A stretch of 64,000 nt of DNA from Siccibacter colletis (GCF_000696575.1 NZ_JMSQ01000007.1:188001-252000); one strand, 5' to 3'; counted from the stretch's first letter, positions 1-10,601 are shown. The notes: generated by a model not told the origin, from the sequence alone. A program made the numbers and translations.

Positions 1-1058
1 CCAAGCGTGATCACTTCGCGCAGCGGCGTGGTCAGCCAGCGGCGGATCATCACCACAAACAGCGCGGCAAACAGCAGGGAGATCACCAGACCGGCAATCA
101 GGAACTGGTTGCGCATGGTGTTGACGGCGGAGAGCAGAGAAGCTCTGTCCACTTCACCGATAATCGCCCAGTTCCAGCCCGGCAGATGGGTAAAGGAGAG
201 CATGGCAGTGCGACCGTCCGGCTTTTCCATCTCAAAGGTGCCGGATTCGTCGGTCATGATGCGCTGCTGAATCTCATCAGCCCACTGCGGACGTTTACCT
301 TCCTCTTTGGCATGGAACAGGAATTTGCCATTGTTAGCACCCGGCGAGCGATCCAGCACGTAGAAGTGGCCGCTGTCGCCCAGGCGACGGCTGAGGATCT
401 TGTCGCGCATCACCTGCCAGGAATTACTGATGTCCACGCCGACAAAAATAATGGCGATGGTCTGGCCGCTGGCGTCTTTCACCGGCTGATACTGCGTGAT
501 GTAGCGCTTGCCGAACAGCTTCGCCAGGCCGCGATAGACCTCGCCTTTATTCACCGGCGCAAACGCCGGGCTGGCGCGATCGAGCAGGGTGCCAATGGCA
601 CGGCTACCGTCCTCTTTACGCAGCGAGGTCGCCACGCGCACGAAATCGTCGCCGCTGCGCACGAACAGGGTCGCAATCGCCCCGGTGCGCGCCAGGAAGT
701 CGTCCGGAATGGTGTTGTTTTCGTGCAGTGCCACGTCGCCGCCTTTCAGCAGCGGAACGGTAAAGTTATTGATGGTGCGCGTTTCGCTGGCATCCCGGCT
801 TAACGGCTGGGGCAGGAAACTGGTAAAAAGTCGGGTAAAGCTTTCGACCTCTTCCGTGAGGCTGCTGTCAAACATCACCGCCATATCCACCACGCCCGTG
901 GTCTGGTTATGGAGATCTTCAAGCGCCAGCGCTTCCAGCTGCTGGCTTGCCTGATGGCTTAACGTCCATGTAAATAACAGGAACAGTACCGCGACGGTGC
1001 TGCCGGTCAGTAATGAGAGTTTTGCTCCCAGTCCAAGGTGCCGGAAAAAATTAATCAT
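1..1058 (-). CDS. Methyl-accepting chemotaxis protein, Cache-type sensor (3' end outside window)
   Basis: This is the N-terminal part of an inner-membrane chemoreceptor, read leftwards off the window edge after about 352 residues. It starts MINFFRHLGLGAKL, has a first membrane segment near residues 13-32, and then a long periplasmic domain of about 270 residues. Motifs such as IAIIFVGVDIS and GHFYVLDRSPG fit the Cache_3-Cache_2 sensor type, not the four-helix sensor of Tsr or Tar. A second membrane segment (about 315-338) is followed by the start of a HAMP domain (RRWLTTPLREVI). The signalling helices lie outside, so an adaptation-enzyme tether cannot be judged. The ligand is unknown; Cache sensors often bind amino or organic acids. 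A sigma-28 promoter lies about 40 bases upstream. Confidence 0.9.
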   Translation of the reverse strand, partial: MINFFRHLGLGAKLSLLTGSTVAVLFLLFTWTLSHQASQQLEALALEDLHNQTTGVVDMAVMFDSSLTEEVESFTRLFTSFLPQPLSRDASETRTINNFTVPLLKGGDVALHENNTIPDDFLARTGAIATLFVRSGDDFVRVATSLRKEDGSRAIGTLLDRASPAFAPVNKGEVYRGLAKLFGKRYITQYQPVKDASGQTIAIIFVGVDISNSWQVMRDKILSRRLGDSGHFYVLDRSPGANNGKFLFHAKEEGKRPQWADEIQQRIMTDESGTFEMEKPDGRTAMLSFTHLPGWNWAIIGEVDRASLLSAVNTMRNQFLIAGLVISLLFAALFVVMIRRWLTTPLREVITL

Positions 1059-1097
1059 GACATAGCCCAATAAGTAAACGAACGAATGGTGGCTCGT

Positions 1098-1124
1098 TCA
1101 ACGGCACCGGGCGGGGAACATTTA
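1098..1124 (-). promoter_or_regulatory. Sigma-28 (FliA) promoter of the Cache chemoreceptor
   Basis: On the minus strand the sequence reads TAAATGTT, 11 bases, GCCGTTGA. The flagellar sigma-28 consensus is TAAAGTTT, 11 bases, GCCGATAA, so the -35 matches 6 of 8, the -10 keeps GCCG, and the spacing is exact. It lies about 40 bases before the receptor start codon. The three other chemoreceptor genes in the window have the same arrangement. Confidence 0.7.
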
Positions 1125-1240
1125 CCTGTTAAATGTAAGAAATTATTTCCCAGGTAAATTAGTTGATCATGATCATTGCAAGTTTAATGATTAGACAATT
1201 ACGTCACGCAGAGCGGTGACGTAATAATCAGAAAGCGGAT

Positions 1241-1516
1241 TTATGCGTAAATAATGGCCTGGACCCGCCAGTTATCGGGGTTGTGGTTCTCCTGCATCTG
1301 CACGATACGATACCAGGAAGCGCCCTGTTCGTCTGCTTTCAGGGCAATAATCCGTTCCACATCCTGCGCACTGCCAAAAATATTATTTACCGAAATCAGC
1401 CCGATCTCATTCAGGCCGGTGACCCGATCGGCGCAGGCGCGATCCGCCGACTGGGCAGAGGTGGTAATAAGTCCCACTGATAGCAACAGCGTGGTTAAGG
1501 CAAGAGATCGTTTCAT
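1241..1516 (-). CDS. yjfN: DUF1471 (YhcN/BhsA-like) periplasmic protein YjfN
   Basis: A 91-residue secreted protein with a signal peptide (MKRSLALTTLLLS... ending near SAQSA) followed by the small DUF1471 domain shared by BhsA, McbA and YdgH. The stretch QDVERIIALKADEQGASWYRI is typical of the family. Length and position beside bsmA and yjfP match E. coli yjfN, which has been described as an activator of the periplasmic protease DegP. The start used has a GGAG ribosome site 6 bases upstream; an in-frame ATG four codons earlier lacks one. The gene is separate from bsmA, which lies upstream on the same strand. Confidence 0.88.
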   Translation of the reverse strand: MKRSLALTTLLLSVGLITTSAQSADRACADRVTGLNEIGLISVNNIFGSAQDVERIIALKADEQGASWYRIVQMQENHNPDNWRVQAIIYA

Positions 1517-1652
1517 CGTCAGCTCCATTTACGTTACCCCGTTACGACAGGGCACTCCTTCGCAGGCCAGGCCATCCCTTTTCAGACATGAAAACCATTG
1601 TGCACAGGAAACGCTAAAACGGCGCAAAGCAGTGTAAATATCGTGCAAACCG

Positions 1653-1961
1653 TTACTTACGATAGAGAATGGCCTGCGCGTACCACTGACCCGTCACCAC
1701 CGTTTCATCGTTAAGCACGATAACGTAGTAGTCTGCTCCGGCCGCGACGGCCTTCTGATGCAGGGCAGCTTCACTGTCGCTCGGCGCGCCCTGTACCATC
1801 ACGCTGACCGTTCCCATGCGCTGTAAATCCTGGGTCTGATTACGCTGGATCTCCTGCGGCGCATCGGTGAGCGGCGGGGCAGGCTGAGGCGTACCTTCCA
1901 GCACGGAACAGGCGCTTAACAGCAGCGCCAGCACCGGTATAACCATCCGACGAATATGCAT
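1653..1961 (-). CDS. bsmA: Biofilm/peroxide-stress lipoprotein BsmA
   Basis: A 102-residue DUF1471 lipoprotein. The N-terminus is a short hydrophobic signal ending in the lipobox LSAC (cysteine 18), so the mature protein should be lipid-anchored. The C-terminal domain (about 45-102, AGADYYVIVLNDE to AQAILYRK) is the DUF1471 fold. E. coli BsmA (YjfO) is slightly longer and affects biofilm stress tolerance and peroxide resistance. An AGGAAAC ribosome site lies 8 bases before the ATG. It is divergent from yjfP, with about 200 bases between them. Confidence 0.9.
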   Translation of the reverse strand: MHIRRMVIPVLALLLSACSVLEGTPQPAPPLTDAPQEIQRNQTQDLQRMGTVSVMVQGAPSDSEAALHQKAVAAGADYYVIVLNDETVVTGQWYAQAILYRK

Positions 1962-2162
1962 GTTTTGTTTCCTGATGAGGTTAAGTGTAGTGGCAGGCGC
2001 GCTGACGATAAGGGAATGATCCCTGTTTTGTTATCTCTGACGCGCTTTTCCACGTTTTTTATTCTGGTAACCCGCCGCCACGCGATGCGTTTGCGCTGAG
2101 TGACCGGTTGCGGTCCAGGCAGCATCATGGCATACAGAAAAAAAGTATAGCGAGGTGTGGGT

Positions 2163-2921
2163 ATGATTGAAGTGTATACCGAGCGGTTTGCCGGCATTGA
2201 GACGCTGCATGCGGTTCCGGCGGGTATGAAAACAGCGGCGTTGCCAACGGTAGTGTTTTACCACGGCTTCAGCTCCTCAAAAACCGTCTACAGCTATTTT
2301 GCTGTTGCGCTGGCCCAGGCGGGATTTCGCGCCATTTTGCCCGATGCGCCGCAGCACGGCGCACGCTTTGACGGCGATGCGGCCGTTCGCGCGCAGCAGT
2401 TCTGGCAGATCCTTCAGCAGAATCTCAGCGAGTTCGCCCCGCTGTCGGCTGCGCTGCGTGAGGCTGGTCTGATTCAGCCCGGGCAGCTGTATGTTGCCGG
2501 CGCGTCGCTGGGTGGAATGACCGCGCTGGGCCTGATGAGTGCGCATCCGGAGATTGACGCGGTGGCATCGCTGATGGGGTCCGGCTATTACACCTCGCTT
2601 GCCCGCTCGCTCTTTCCACCGGTGGACTGGAACCGCCCCGGCGCGCGCGCGGAATTCGAGGCTATCGTCGCGCCGCTCGCGCGTTTCGAAGCTGTGCGCA
2701 ATCTTGAACGTCTGGCACATCGCCCGCTGTTTCTCTGGCACGGCGAGGCGGATGACGTCGTGCCCGCCACGGAATCCTTCAGCCTGCAACTGGCGCTGCA
2801 AACCGCCGGGCTGGCCGAAAATCTGCGCTGGCAGTGGGAGGCGGGAGTGAAACACCGCATCACGCCCGCGGCGCTGGATGGCTGCGTTGCGTTCTTCTCG
2901 CGGATTGCAGGAATTAATTAA
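2163..2921 (+). CDS. yjfP: Alpha/beta-hydrolase esterase YjfP
   Basis: A 252-residue cytoplasmic esterase of the alpha/beta-hydrolase family. The oxyanion-hole motif YHGFSSS (about 33-39), the nucleophile elbow GASLGG (about 116-121), an acidic segment WHGEADDVVP and a late HRITPAAL histidine give the Ser-Asp-His triad. E. coli YjfP is a carboxylesterase reported to act on sugar esters as well as artificial substrates. The start chosen is the ATG preceded by GAGGTG; a GTG two codons upstream is less likely. In E. coli the ulaR and ula genes follow. Here the next gene is rpsF. Confidence 0.9.
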   Translation: MIEVYTERFAGIETLHAVPAGMKTAALPTVVFYHGFSSSKTVYSYFAVALAQAGFRAILPDAPQHGARFDGDAAVRAQQFWQILQQNLSEFAPLSAALREAGLIQPGQLYVAGASLGGMTALGLMSAHPEIDAVASLMGSGYYTSLARSLFPPVDWNRPGARAEFEAIVAPLARFEAVRNLERLAHRPLFLWHGEADDVVPATESFSLQLALQTAGLAENLRWQWEAGVKHRITPAALDGCVAFFSRIAGIN

Positions 2922-2930
2922 TCATTCACC

Positions 2931-2959
2931 TTGAGTTCGCCCCGGAACGCCAGTATGAT
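2931..2959 (+). promoter_or_regulatory. Sigma-70 promoter of the rpsF operon
   Basis: TTGAGT and TATGAT are separated by 17 bases, close to ideal for sigma-70. The promoter lies about 100 bases before rpsF and just upstream of the S6:S18 leader hairpin. Confidence 0.65.
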
Positions 2960-2999
2960 TACGCGTCAATTTTTCAGCCGCCCTTTAACAACGTTCCTT

Positions 3000-3034
3000 G
3001 CCTCCACGGGCCGCGGCTGACCCAGACAGGAGGC
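3000..3034 (+). promoter_or_regulatory. S6:S18 ribosomal leader hairpin
   Basis: GCCTCC pairs with GGAGGC across an internal region carrying CCG trinucleotides, just before the rpsF ribosome site. This fits the known enterobacterial leader motif bound by the S6-S18 protein complex for feedback control of the operon. The pairing is visible; the binding is inferred from the family. Confidence 0.55.
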
Positions 3035-3041
3035 TGAATAA

Positions 3042-3455
<414 letters not shown>

Positions 3456-3460
3456 TTCTG

Positions 3461-4007
<547 letters not shown>

Positions 4008-4036
4008 TCGGTCACGGTCCATTAATACGACTTTGA

Positions 4037-4498
<462 letters not shown>

Positions 4499-4524
4499 TT
4501 CAGCCCCTGCGCGATAATCAGGTA

Positions 4525-4556
4525 AAAACGCCGGCCTTGTGCCGGCGTTTTGCTTT
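4525..4556 (+). terminator. Intrinsic terminator of the rpsF-rplI operon
   Basis: ACGCCGGC pairs with GCCGGCGT around a short loop, followed by a T-rich run and flanked upstream by A residues, so it could also act on ytfB transcripts from the other strand. Confidence 0.85.
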
Positions 4557-4571
4557 TCTGGCGCGCTTAAC

Positions 4572-5135
4572 CTAGCGCACCCGCAGGAAGCTGCCGTCCG
4601 GCTGACGGGTAAACAGCGCCTGCACCCCTTCACCCATCTCCACCGTTAGTCCGGTCACCACGCCGTTGGCGTTCTGCCGCACCTGCACCATCTGCCCGCT
4701 CTGTAAGTTACTCAACGGCTTGCCGTCGCCCTCTACCTTTGCCATCGCGTACACGTCTTCCGCAGGCAGGTTGTGATCGCGGAACAGCTGCGCCAGGGTT
4801 TTACCAGAATCGACCCGGTAGCTGCGCCACTGCTGCTCGATATCGTTCTCCTGGAACGGCGCTGGCGCCTGCTGTGCTGGTGGCGCGTTTGTGGTTTCCG
4901 GCGCGGCGGGCGCGACTGGCTGCGCCTGCATCACGTCCCGATCTATCGCTACCGGCTCAGGCGTGCGCTCGGTCTGCGGACGCGGGGAAGGCCAGAGCAC
5001 GGCGGCGATCACCACCAGCGCCGCAATGATGATCCCTTTGCGGTGCAGGGACGGGAGCGGATCCATCAGTCGGACACGATCCGGCGCGTTCCAGATCCGC
5101 ATCAGGGTAGGTTTCAGATTCAATCGCCCGGGCAT
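4572..5135 (-). CDS. ytfB: Cell-envelope/division-associated OapA-family protein YtfB
   Basis: A 187-residue membrane-anchored protein. A cytoplasmic N-terminus (MPGRLNLKPTLMRIWNAP) precedes one membrane segment (GIIIAALVVIAAVLW, about 33-50), a proline- and alanine-rich linker, and a C-terminal LysM/OapA-like domain (WRSYRVDSGKTLAQLFRDH onwards). E. coli YtfB is linked to cell division and glycan binding. The linker here is shorter than in E. coli (187 against 212 residues). The start is the ATG with AGGAGG 5 bases upstream, not the in-frame ATG 45 codons earlier. Confidence 0.88.
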   Translation of the reverse strand: MPGRLNLKPTLMRIWNAPDRVRLMDPLPSLHRKGIIIAALVVIAAVLWPSPRPQTERTPEPVAIDRDVMQAQPVAPAAPETTNAPPAQQAPAPFQENDIEQQWRSYRVDSGKTLAQLFRDHNLPAEDVYAMAKVEGDGKPLSNLQSGQMVQVRQNANGVVTGLTVEMGEGVQALFTRQPDGSFLRVR

Positions 5136-5461
5136 AACGCCTCCTGCCAGGTTAACCGTCACGGCGTCAGTCCGGCGCGCTATGCCCGGCTGACCGCTCA
5201 TCCATGACGTAAAGAAAACCGCGCTTACGCTCAGGGTAATAGCCTGAATGGCGCGCTGTGATGAAGCCATTATAGATCGCTAACTGCTTGAAGACCGTAG
5301 CAATGCCCGCTTTCGTGACCGCCTGCGCGCTCAGAGGTCAATTTTTAAGACTGTTCGTCAGCGGCGGGTCCGGGCAGGCTTTTGACGCAGAGTGTTTTAC
5401 CCACCGGGCAGCGGCTGTTATGCTGCCCGCTATTTTTATAAACGCGATGAAAGGATAACCC
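5136..5461. other. Intergenic region ytfB/fklB
   Basis: A 326-base divergent promoter region without a convincing gene. Its notable content is a hairpin at 5405-5429 (CGGGCAGC pairing with GCTGCCCG over 9 bases) followed by a T-rich stretch, about 30 bases before the fklB start. It looks like a weak terminator or leader structure. No strong promoter pair was found by eye. Confidence 0.5.
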
Positions 5462-6082
5462 ATGACAACCCCTTCTTTTGATAGTGTCGAAGCGCAAGCA
5501 AGTTACGGTATCGGTCTGCAGGTCGGTCAGCAGCTGCGTGAATCTGGCCTCGAAGGTCTGCAGCCGGAAGCGCTGGTAGCAGGCCTGCGTGATGCGCTTG
5601 AGGGGAATCAGCCCGCGGTGCCGGTTGATGTAGTACATCGCGCGCTGCGTGAAATCCACGAGCGTGCAGACGCGGTGCGTCGCGAGCGCCAGCAGGTAAT
5701 GGCGGAAGAGGGCGTGAAGTATCTGGAAGAGAACCGCGAGCGCGAAGGCGTAAACAGCACCGAAACCGGTCTGCAGTTCCGCGTTCTGACCCAGGGCGAA
5801 GGCGCTATCCCGGCGCGTACCGACCGCGTGCGCGTTCACTACACCGGTAAGCTTATCGACGGCACCGTATTCGACAGCTCCGTCGCACGCGGCGAGCCGG
5901 CTGAATTCCCGGTAAACGGCGTGATTGCCGGTTGGATTGAAGCCCTGACCCTGATGCCGGTTGGCTCCAAATGGGAACTGACTATCCCTCATAACCTCGC
6001 CTACGGCGAGCGCGGCGCGGGTGCCTCCATTCCGCCGTTCAGCACCCTGGTGTTTGAAGTCGAGTTGCTCGAGATCCTGTAA
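5462..6082 (+). CDS. fklB: FKBP-type peptidyl-prolyl isomerase FklB (FKBP22)
   Basis: A 206-residue prolyl cis-trans isomerase. Residues 1-95 form the helical FKBP_N dimerisation domain. Residues 110-206 form the FKBP catalytic domain ([37 protein letters not shown]). Length equals E. coli FklB. There is no signal peptide, so it should act in the cytoplasm. A GAAAGGAT ribosome site lies just before the ATG. It appears to be a single-gene unit. Confidence 0.97.
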   Translation: MTTPSFDSVEAQASYGIGLQVGQQLRESGLEGLQPEALVAGLRDALEGNQPAVPVDVVHRALREIHERADAVRRERQQVMAEEGVKYLEENREREGVNSTETGLQFRVLTQGEGAIPARTDRVRVHYTGKLIDGTVFDSSVARGEPAEFPVNGVIAGWIEALTLMPVGSKWELTIPHNLAYGERGAGASIPPFSTLVFEVELLEIL

Positions 6083-6398
6083 TCTCCCGTTTCCCTCGCC
6101 CGTTATCGTCCCGGGCGGGGGAAAATCCGCACCGCAGCGCCTTTAATTTGTTGTTACGCCGCAAACCGCGATTTTATCTTGCAAATAGCCGGGTTAAGGG
6201 TATTTTTGTGAGCTATTTCGCGTTGCGAGAGTGATTAGATACTCAATTTAAACATAAAATTAACATTATATTTAAAACATAGTACTCATCTCGCCCAATC
6301 TTACCTACTATCGAAATGCTTCAGACAGACACCCCAACTCCGGATACAACGACAGGCCAGCAGAGCCTGAACAACACAGACAGGTACAGGAAAAAAAC
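6083..6398. other. Intergenic region fklB/cycA
   Basis: A 316-base gap. The first part has a GC-rich hairpin after fklB (about 6094-6121, CTCGCCCG against CGGGCGGG) without a T-run. The middle (about 6230-6300) is markedly AT-rich and probably holds the cycA promoter. The last 100 bases form a long C/A-rich leader. In E. coli the cycA leader is a target of the small RNA GcvB, and the CA-rich composition here would suit that; I cannot confirm it. Confidence 0.5.
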
Positions 6399-7811
6399 AT
6401 GGTAGATCAGGCTAAAGTGGCTGAGGTAGCGAAGGCTCAGGGTGAGCAATCGCTACGCCGCAATCTCTCAAACCGACACATTCAACTTATTGCCATCGGC
6501 GGTGCGATTGGTACCGGGCTGTTTATGGGCTCCGGGAAAACCATCAGTCTCGCCGGGCCGTCGATCATCTTTGTGTACATGATCATCGGCTTCATGCTGT
6601 TCTTCGTGATGCGCGCGATGGGTGAACTGCTGCTCTCGAATCTGGAATATAAGTCCTTCAGCGATTTTGCCGCCGACCTGCTCGGCCCGTGGGCAGGCTA
6701 CTTTACCGGCTGGACCTACTGGTTCTGCTGGGTGGTGACCGGCATGGCCGACGTGGTCGCGATAACCGCCTACGCCCAGTTCTGGTTCCCCGGCCTGTCG
6801 GACTGGATCGCCTCGCTGGCGGTGATCGTGGTGTTGCTCTCCCTGAACCTTGCCACGGTAAAAATGTTTGGTGAGATGGAATTCTGGTTCGCGATGATAA
6901 AAATCGTCGCCATTGTCTCGCTGATTGTGGTCGGCCTGGTAATGGTGCTGATGCACTTCCAGTCACCGGCCGGCGTAGAGGCTTCCTTTGCCCACCTGTG
7001 GAATGACGGCGGCTGGTTCCCGAAAGGCATCAGCGGCTTCTTTGCCGGTTTCCAGATTGCGGTGTTTGCGTTTGTCGGGATTGAGCTGGTGGGGACTACC
7101 GCCGCCGAGACGAAAGATCCGGAGAAATCCCTGCCGCGCGCCATCAACTCCATCCCGATCCGCATCATCATGTTCTATGTCTTCTCGCTGATCATGATTA
7201 TGTCGGTGACCCCGTGGAGTTCGGTGGTGCCTGACAAGAGCCCGTTCGTCGAGCTGTTTATGCTGGTGGGTCTGCCGGCGGCGGCGAGCATCATCAACTT
7301 CGTGGTGCTGACCTCCGCAGCGTCATCCGCGAATAGCGGCGTGTTTTCTACCAGTCGTATGCTCTACGGCCTGGCGCAGGACGGCGTGGCACCGAAAAGC
7401 TTCGGTAACCTGTCGAAGCGCGCGGTGCCGGCCACCGGCCTGACGTTCTCCTGCATCTGCCTGCTGGGCGGCGTGGTGCTGATTTACCTCATCCCGGATG
7501 TCATCAAGGTGTTCACAATGGTAACCACGGTGTCGGCGATCCTGTTTATGTTCGTCTGGACCATCATCATGTGTTCCTATCTGGTGTACCGCAAAAAGCG
7601 TCCTGAGCTGCACGCGAAATCCATCTACAAGATGCCGCTGGGCATTGTGATGAGCTGGGTGTGCATGGCGTTCTTTGCGTTCGTTATCGTGTTGCTGACG
7701 CTGGAAGACGACACCCGTCAGGCGCTGATGGTGACGCCGCTGTGGTTTATTGTGCTGGGTCTGTGCTGGTGGTTTATCGGCAAGAAACGTCTGGCGCGCC
7801 TCGGAAAATAA
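6399..7811 (+). CDS. cycA: D-serine/D-alanine/glycine proton symporter
   Basis: A 470-residue amino-acid permease of the APC superfamily with 12 predicted membrane segments. The family signature after the first loop (HIQLIAIGGAIGTGLFMGSG, about 28-47) and the segment EMEFWFAMIKIVAIV are typical of CycA. It imports glycine, D-serine, D-alanine and D-cycloserine. Length equals E. coli CycA. It is a single-gene unit with a terminator directly downstream. Confidence 0.97.
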   Translation: MVDQAKVAEVAKAQGEQSLRRNLSNRHIQLIAIGGAIGTGLFMGSGKTISLAGPSIIFVYMIIGFMLFFVMRAMGELLLSNLEYKSFSDFAADLLGPWAGYFTGWTYWFCWVVTGMADVVAITAYAQFWFPGLSDWIASLAVIVVLLSLNLATVKMFGEMEFWFAMIKIVAIVSLIVVGLVMVLMHFQSPAGVEASFAHLWNDGGWFPKGISGFFAGFQIAVFAFVGIELVGTTAAETKDPEKSLPRAINSIPIRIIMFYVFSLIMIMSVTPWSSVVPDKSPFVELFMLVGLPAAASIINFVVLTSAASSANSGVFSTSRMLYGLAQDGVAPKSFGNLSKRAVPATGLTFSCICLLGGVVLIYLIPDVIKVFTMVTTVSAILFMFVWTIIMCSYLVYRKKRPELHAKSIYKMPLGIVMSWVCMAFFAFVIVLLTLEDDTRQALMVTPLWFIVLGLCWWFIGKKRLARLGK

Positions 7812-7835
7812 AAAAACGGCCGCCCAGGCGGCCGT
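7812..7835 (-). terminator. Intrinsic terminator for ytfE
   Basis: On the minus strand ACGGCCGC pairs with GCGGCCGT and is followed by seven T residues. It lies 38 bases beyond the ytfE stop codon. Confidence 0.75.
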
Positions 7836-7852
7836 AAACATGCATAAATCAG

Positions 7853-7875
7853 GGTGCTCTCGGGCACCTTTTTTT
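7853..7875 (+). terminator. Intrinsic terminator for cycA
   Basis: GGTGC pairs with GCACC over a 6-base loop, followed by seven T residues. It slightly overlaps the last bases of the convergent ytfE gene. Confidence 0.75.
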
Positions 7876-8536
7876 ATTCGCCTGCGAGGGCACGCGGGAA
7901 CAGAACGTTGTTTTCCAGGCTGATGTGGTTCATCAGATCGTCAATCATCTCATTAATGCCGTTATACAGCGCACGCCAGGTGGTGCAGGCATCGTCCGGC
8001 GGGGTGACGTTATTGGTGGTGTGCTTGATCACTTCCAGCAGTTCGCCCGCCTCATCGTGCTCGCTCTCCATCACGCTCACCGGCCCGCCCGCCTGGCTCC
8101 CCATCCCCTGTTTGATCATCGGGAACAGGATGCGTTCCTCTTTCATCATGTGGCTGGTCAGCTCCTCGTGCAGCATCGTCAGATATTTGGTCAGCCCGCG
8201 CGGCACCGAGGCTTTCGCGGCGTGCACGCGCTCAACTTTTGTGGCCTGCAGAATCAGCTCCGGGAGCTGCTCGCGGTGGCGGTCATGGTAGCGCACGATA
8301 ATGTGGTCAATGATCTCCGGCAGCGGCGCGCTGCGCCAGTCTTTCTCCAGCGGCGTGGCAGAAAGCGCAGCCAGCTCGGCCTCAATCGCTTCCAGATCCA
8401 GATTCTGGCGCGTCGCCGCCTTTAACAGCGTCTGCCTGCCGCCGCAGCAGAAGTCGAGATCGTGTTTGCGAAACAGGGCGGAAGCGCGAGGGACAGACAG
8501 CGCCAGTTCCCCTAAAGAGCGGTCACGGAAGTTCAT
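7874..8536 (-). CDS. ytfE: Di-iron protein YtfE (RIC), iron-sulfur cluster repair
   Basis: A 220-residue di-iron hemerythrin-like protein that repairs iron-sulfur clusters damaged by nitric oxide or oxidants. The N-terminal ScdA_N domain holds DFCCGG (about 29-34). The hemerythrin domain carries the iron ligands in [34 protein letters not shown] and [11 protein letters not shown]. Length equals E. coli YtfE. Two adjacent ATG codons occur; the second aligns with E. coli. An NsrR operator sits in the promoter. Confidence 0.96.
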   Translation of the reverse strand: MNFRDRSLGELALSVPRASALFRKHDLDFCCGGRQTLLKAATRQNLDLEAIEAELAALSATPLEKDWRSAPLPEIIDHIIVRYHDRHREQLPELILQATKVERVHAAKASVPRGLTKYLTMLHEELTSHMMKEERILFPMIKQGMGSQAGGPVSVMESEHDEAGELLEVIKHTTNNVTPPDDACTTWRALYNGINEMIDDLMNHISLENNVLFPRALAGE

Positions 8537-8561
8537 CATCGATACCCTTAGTTGAAAATAT

Positions 8562-8584
8562 AAGATGCATATTAAATGCAACTT
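8562..8584 (-). promoter_or_regulatory. NsrR operator of ytfE
   Basis: AAGATGCATAT-T-AAATGCAACTT is an 11-1-11 inverted repeat that matches the known NsrR consensus (two AAGATGCNTTT half-sites around one base) almost exactly. It lies 25-48 bases before the start codon, where NsrR represses ytfE until nitric oxide damages its cluster. Confidence 0.85.
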
Positions 8585-8925
8585 TAAGGCGACGCTATTA
8601 CTCTTTGGGGTCAGTACCACCATTTTTGTTGAGGTTAATAAAAGGTTTTTTATTTATTACCAGCAAGTTATGGAAAGGTATTTGTAAGGCGTAATTCCAG
8701 TCAGAAATGAATAAGGGAATAGCACAACTGAATAAATAATTATTAACCCTGCAAAGGGTTATCAGCGTCATTAAAATTAGCGGCGAGGTGAAATAAAAAT
8801 TATCATATTAAATTATTGTATTTAAAGGTTTTAGTCATTCGCATAAGCGCTTTTAATCAAACATATATCATATTTTGCCGATATAACCTGTGAAGGCAAT
8901 ATCCTGCAAAACAATAAGGTTAAAT
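8585..8925. other. AT-rich intergenic region ytfE/chemoreceptor
   Basis: A 341-base divergent region, strongly AT-rich between about 8620 and 8880, with no convincing gene. It holds the promoter of ytfE on the left and the sigma-28 promoter of the Tsr-like receptor on the right. The low GC compared with both flanks fits an insertion boundary. Confidence 0.5.
8858..8884 (+). promoter_or_regulatory. Sigma-28 promoter of the Tsr-like chemoreceptor
   Basis: GCCGATAT at 8877-8884 is one base from the sigma-28 -10 consensus. A weaker -35 (CAAACATA) precedes it by 11 bases. The start codon is about 40 bases downstream. Confidence 0.6.
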
Positions 8926-10590
8926 ATGTTTAAGCAAATTAAAGTTATCACCATGTTAATTTTGGTGCTGGCAGTGTTGGGCTCCCTGCAATTAATCTCC
9001 GGGGGGCTATTCCTTAGCGCGCTGACAAAAGATAAAGACAACTTCGCTTTATCACAAATTTCCAGCAATAACGTGACGGAATTTACCGACGCCTGGATCA
9101 GCCTGAACCAGACGCGTATCACCCTCAACCGCGGTATGCTGCGCCTGCAAAGCAGCATGGCGGGCGCCATCAACGGTGGCGATCTCGATGCGCTGGTGAA
9201 AAATGCCGATCGTCTGCTGGCCCAGGCGCAGAAGCACTATAAAAATTACGAAGCCATTCCGGAAACCCCGGGCCTTGACCCTCAGCTGACGAAAGATCTG
9301 GAAGAGCAATACGCCATTTATCACGGTACGTTGACTGAGATGAATAAGCTTATGGCCGCCAATCAGCTGGAAGCGATGTTCAAACTCAACGCTGAGCAGA
9401 AACAGAACGCCATGCAGGCGGTCTATCTCGACTGGCGCGCAGCCCAGACCAAACTGGCTGAGAAAGGCGTGGTCGAGAACGAAGAGGGCTTCCGCAGCAT
9501 GATCTGGGGGCTGAGCGCCATCATGGCGATCGTGATTGCCGTCATCGTAATGAGCTGGATCGGTCTGCAGCGCGTGCTGCTCACGCCGCTGAAGCAGATT
9601 ATCGAACACATCCGCACTATCGCTGCCGGCGATCTGACCAAAGAGATCGACGCAAGTGGCCGCAACGAAATGAGCCTGCTCTCCTCTAACCTGAAAGAGA
9701 TGCAGCAGTCGCTGGTGCGTACCGTCAGCGCCGTTCGCGACAGCACCGACACCATCTTCACCGGCGCGGGTGAAATCTCTGCTGGTAGCAACGACCTTTC
9801 CTCGCGTACCGAACAGCAGGCCGCCTCGCTGGAAGAGACCGCTGCCAGCATGGAGCAGCTGACCGCGACCGTGAAGCAGAACGCCGACAACGCCCGTCAG
9901 GCAACCCAACTGGCGCTTAACGCGTCGGAAACCGCAGGCAAAGGCGGCAAAGTGGTGGATGGCGTGGTGCGTACCATGACCGAAATCGCTTCCAGCTCCA
10001 GCCAGATTGCCCAGATCACCAACGTGATTGACGGTATCGCCTTCCAGACCAACATCCTGGCGCTGAACGCCGCGGTAGAAGCTGCCCGCGCTGGCGAGCA
10101 GGGCCGTGGCTTTGCCGTGGTGGCAGGGGAAGTGCGTACGCTGGCAAGCCGCAGCGCCCAGGCCGCAAAAGAGATCAAAACCCTGATCGAAGCGTCCGGC
10201 TCCCGCGTGGATGCGGGTACCGAGCTGGTACGTGAAGCAGGTGACACCATGAAAGAGATCGTGGCGGCCGTCACCCGCGTGACCGACATCATGGGTGAAA
10301 TCGCCTCGGCGTCTGATGAACAAAGCCGCGGTATCGACCAGGTGGGTCAGGCGGTCTCTGAGATGGACAAAGTTACCCAGCAGAACGCCTCGCTGGTGGA
10401 AGAGTCTGCCTCTGCAGCAGCAGCACTGGAAGATCAGGCCAGCCGTCTGAGCCAGGCCGTTGCGGTGTTCAAGGTCAGCCGTAGCCAGGCTGCCGCTGCG
10501 GTGCGCAGCGAACTGGTGAAGCCAGACCTGAAGAGGCCGCTGGTTGCCGCACCGGCGGGTGCCAGCGATTCCAACTGGGAAACGTTCTGA
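8926..10590 (+). CDS. Tsr/Tar-type methyl-accepting chemotaxis protein
   Basis: A 554-residue inner-membrane chemoreceptor closely resembling E. coli Tsr: a first membrane segment (about 6-30), a four-helix periplasmic domain, a second membrane segment (about 190-212), HAMP (about 213-265), methylation helices and the conserved hairpin ([22 protein letters not shown]). It ends in NWETF, the pentapeptide that tethers CheR and CheB. In the ligand pocket R64, R69 and R73 are kept, but the position of Tsr T156 is alanine and 157 is glutamate, so serine may not be the ligand. The start is the ATG aligned with Tsr, not the in-frame ATG 12 codons earlier. It is a single-gene unit. Confidence 0.93.
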   Translation: MFKQIKVITMLILVLAVLGSLQLISGGLFLSALTKDKDNFALSQISSNNVTEFTDAWISLNQTRITLNRGMLRLQSSMAGAINGGDLDALVKNADRLLAQAQKHYKNYEAIPETPGLDPQLTKDLEEQYAIYHGTLTEMNKLMAANQLEAMFKLNAEQKQNAMQAVYLDWRAAQTKLAEKGVVENEEGFRSMIWGLSAIMAIVIAVIVMSWIGLQRVLLTPLKQIIEHIRTIAAGDLTKEIDASGRNEMSLLSSNLKEMQQSLVRTVSAVRDSTDTIFTGAGEISAGSNDLSSRTEQQAASLEETAASMEQLTATVKQNADNARQATQLALNASETAGKGGKVVDGVVRTMTEIASSSSQIAQITNVIDGIAFQTNILALNAAVEAARAGEQGRGFAVVAGEVRTLASRSAQAAKEIKTLIEASGSRVDAGTELVREAGDTMKEIVAAVTRVTDIMGEIASASDEQSRGIDQVGQAVSEMDKVTQQNASLVEESASAAAALEDQASRLSQAVAVFKVSRSQAAAAVRSELVKPDLKRPLVAAPAGASDSNWETF

Positions 10591-10601
10591 GTCCCTTTAA
10601 C

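Noticed and set aside
9052-10323. Long minus-strand frame opposite the Tsr-like receptor
   Set aside because: The plus-strand gene is clearly a chemoreceptor; the opposing frame is a shadow with biased composition.
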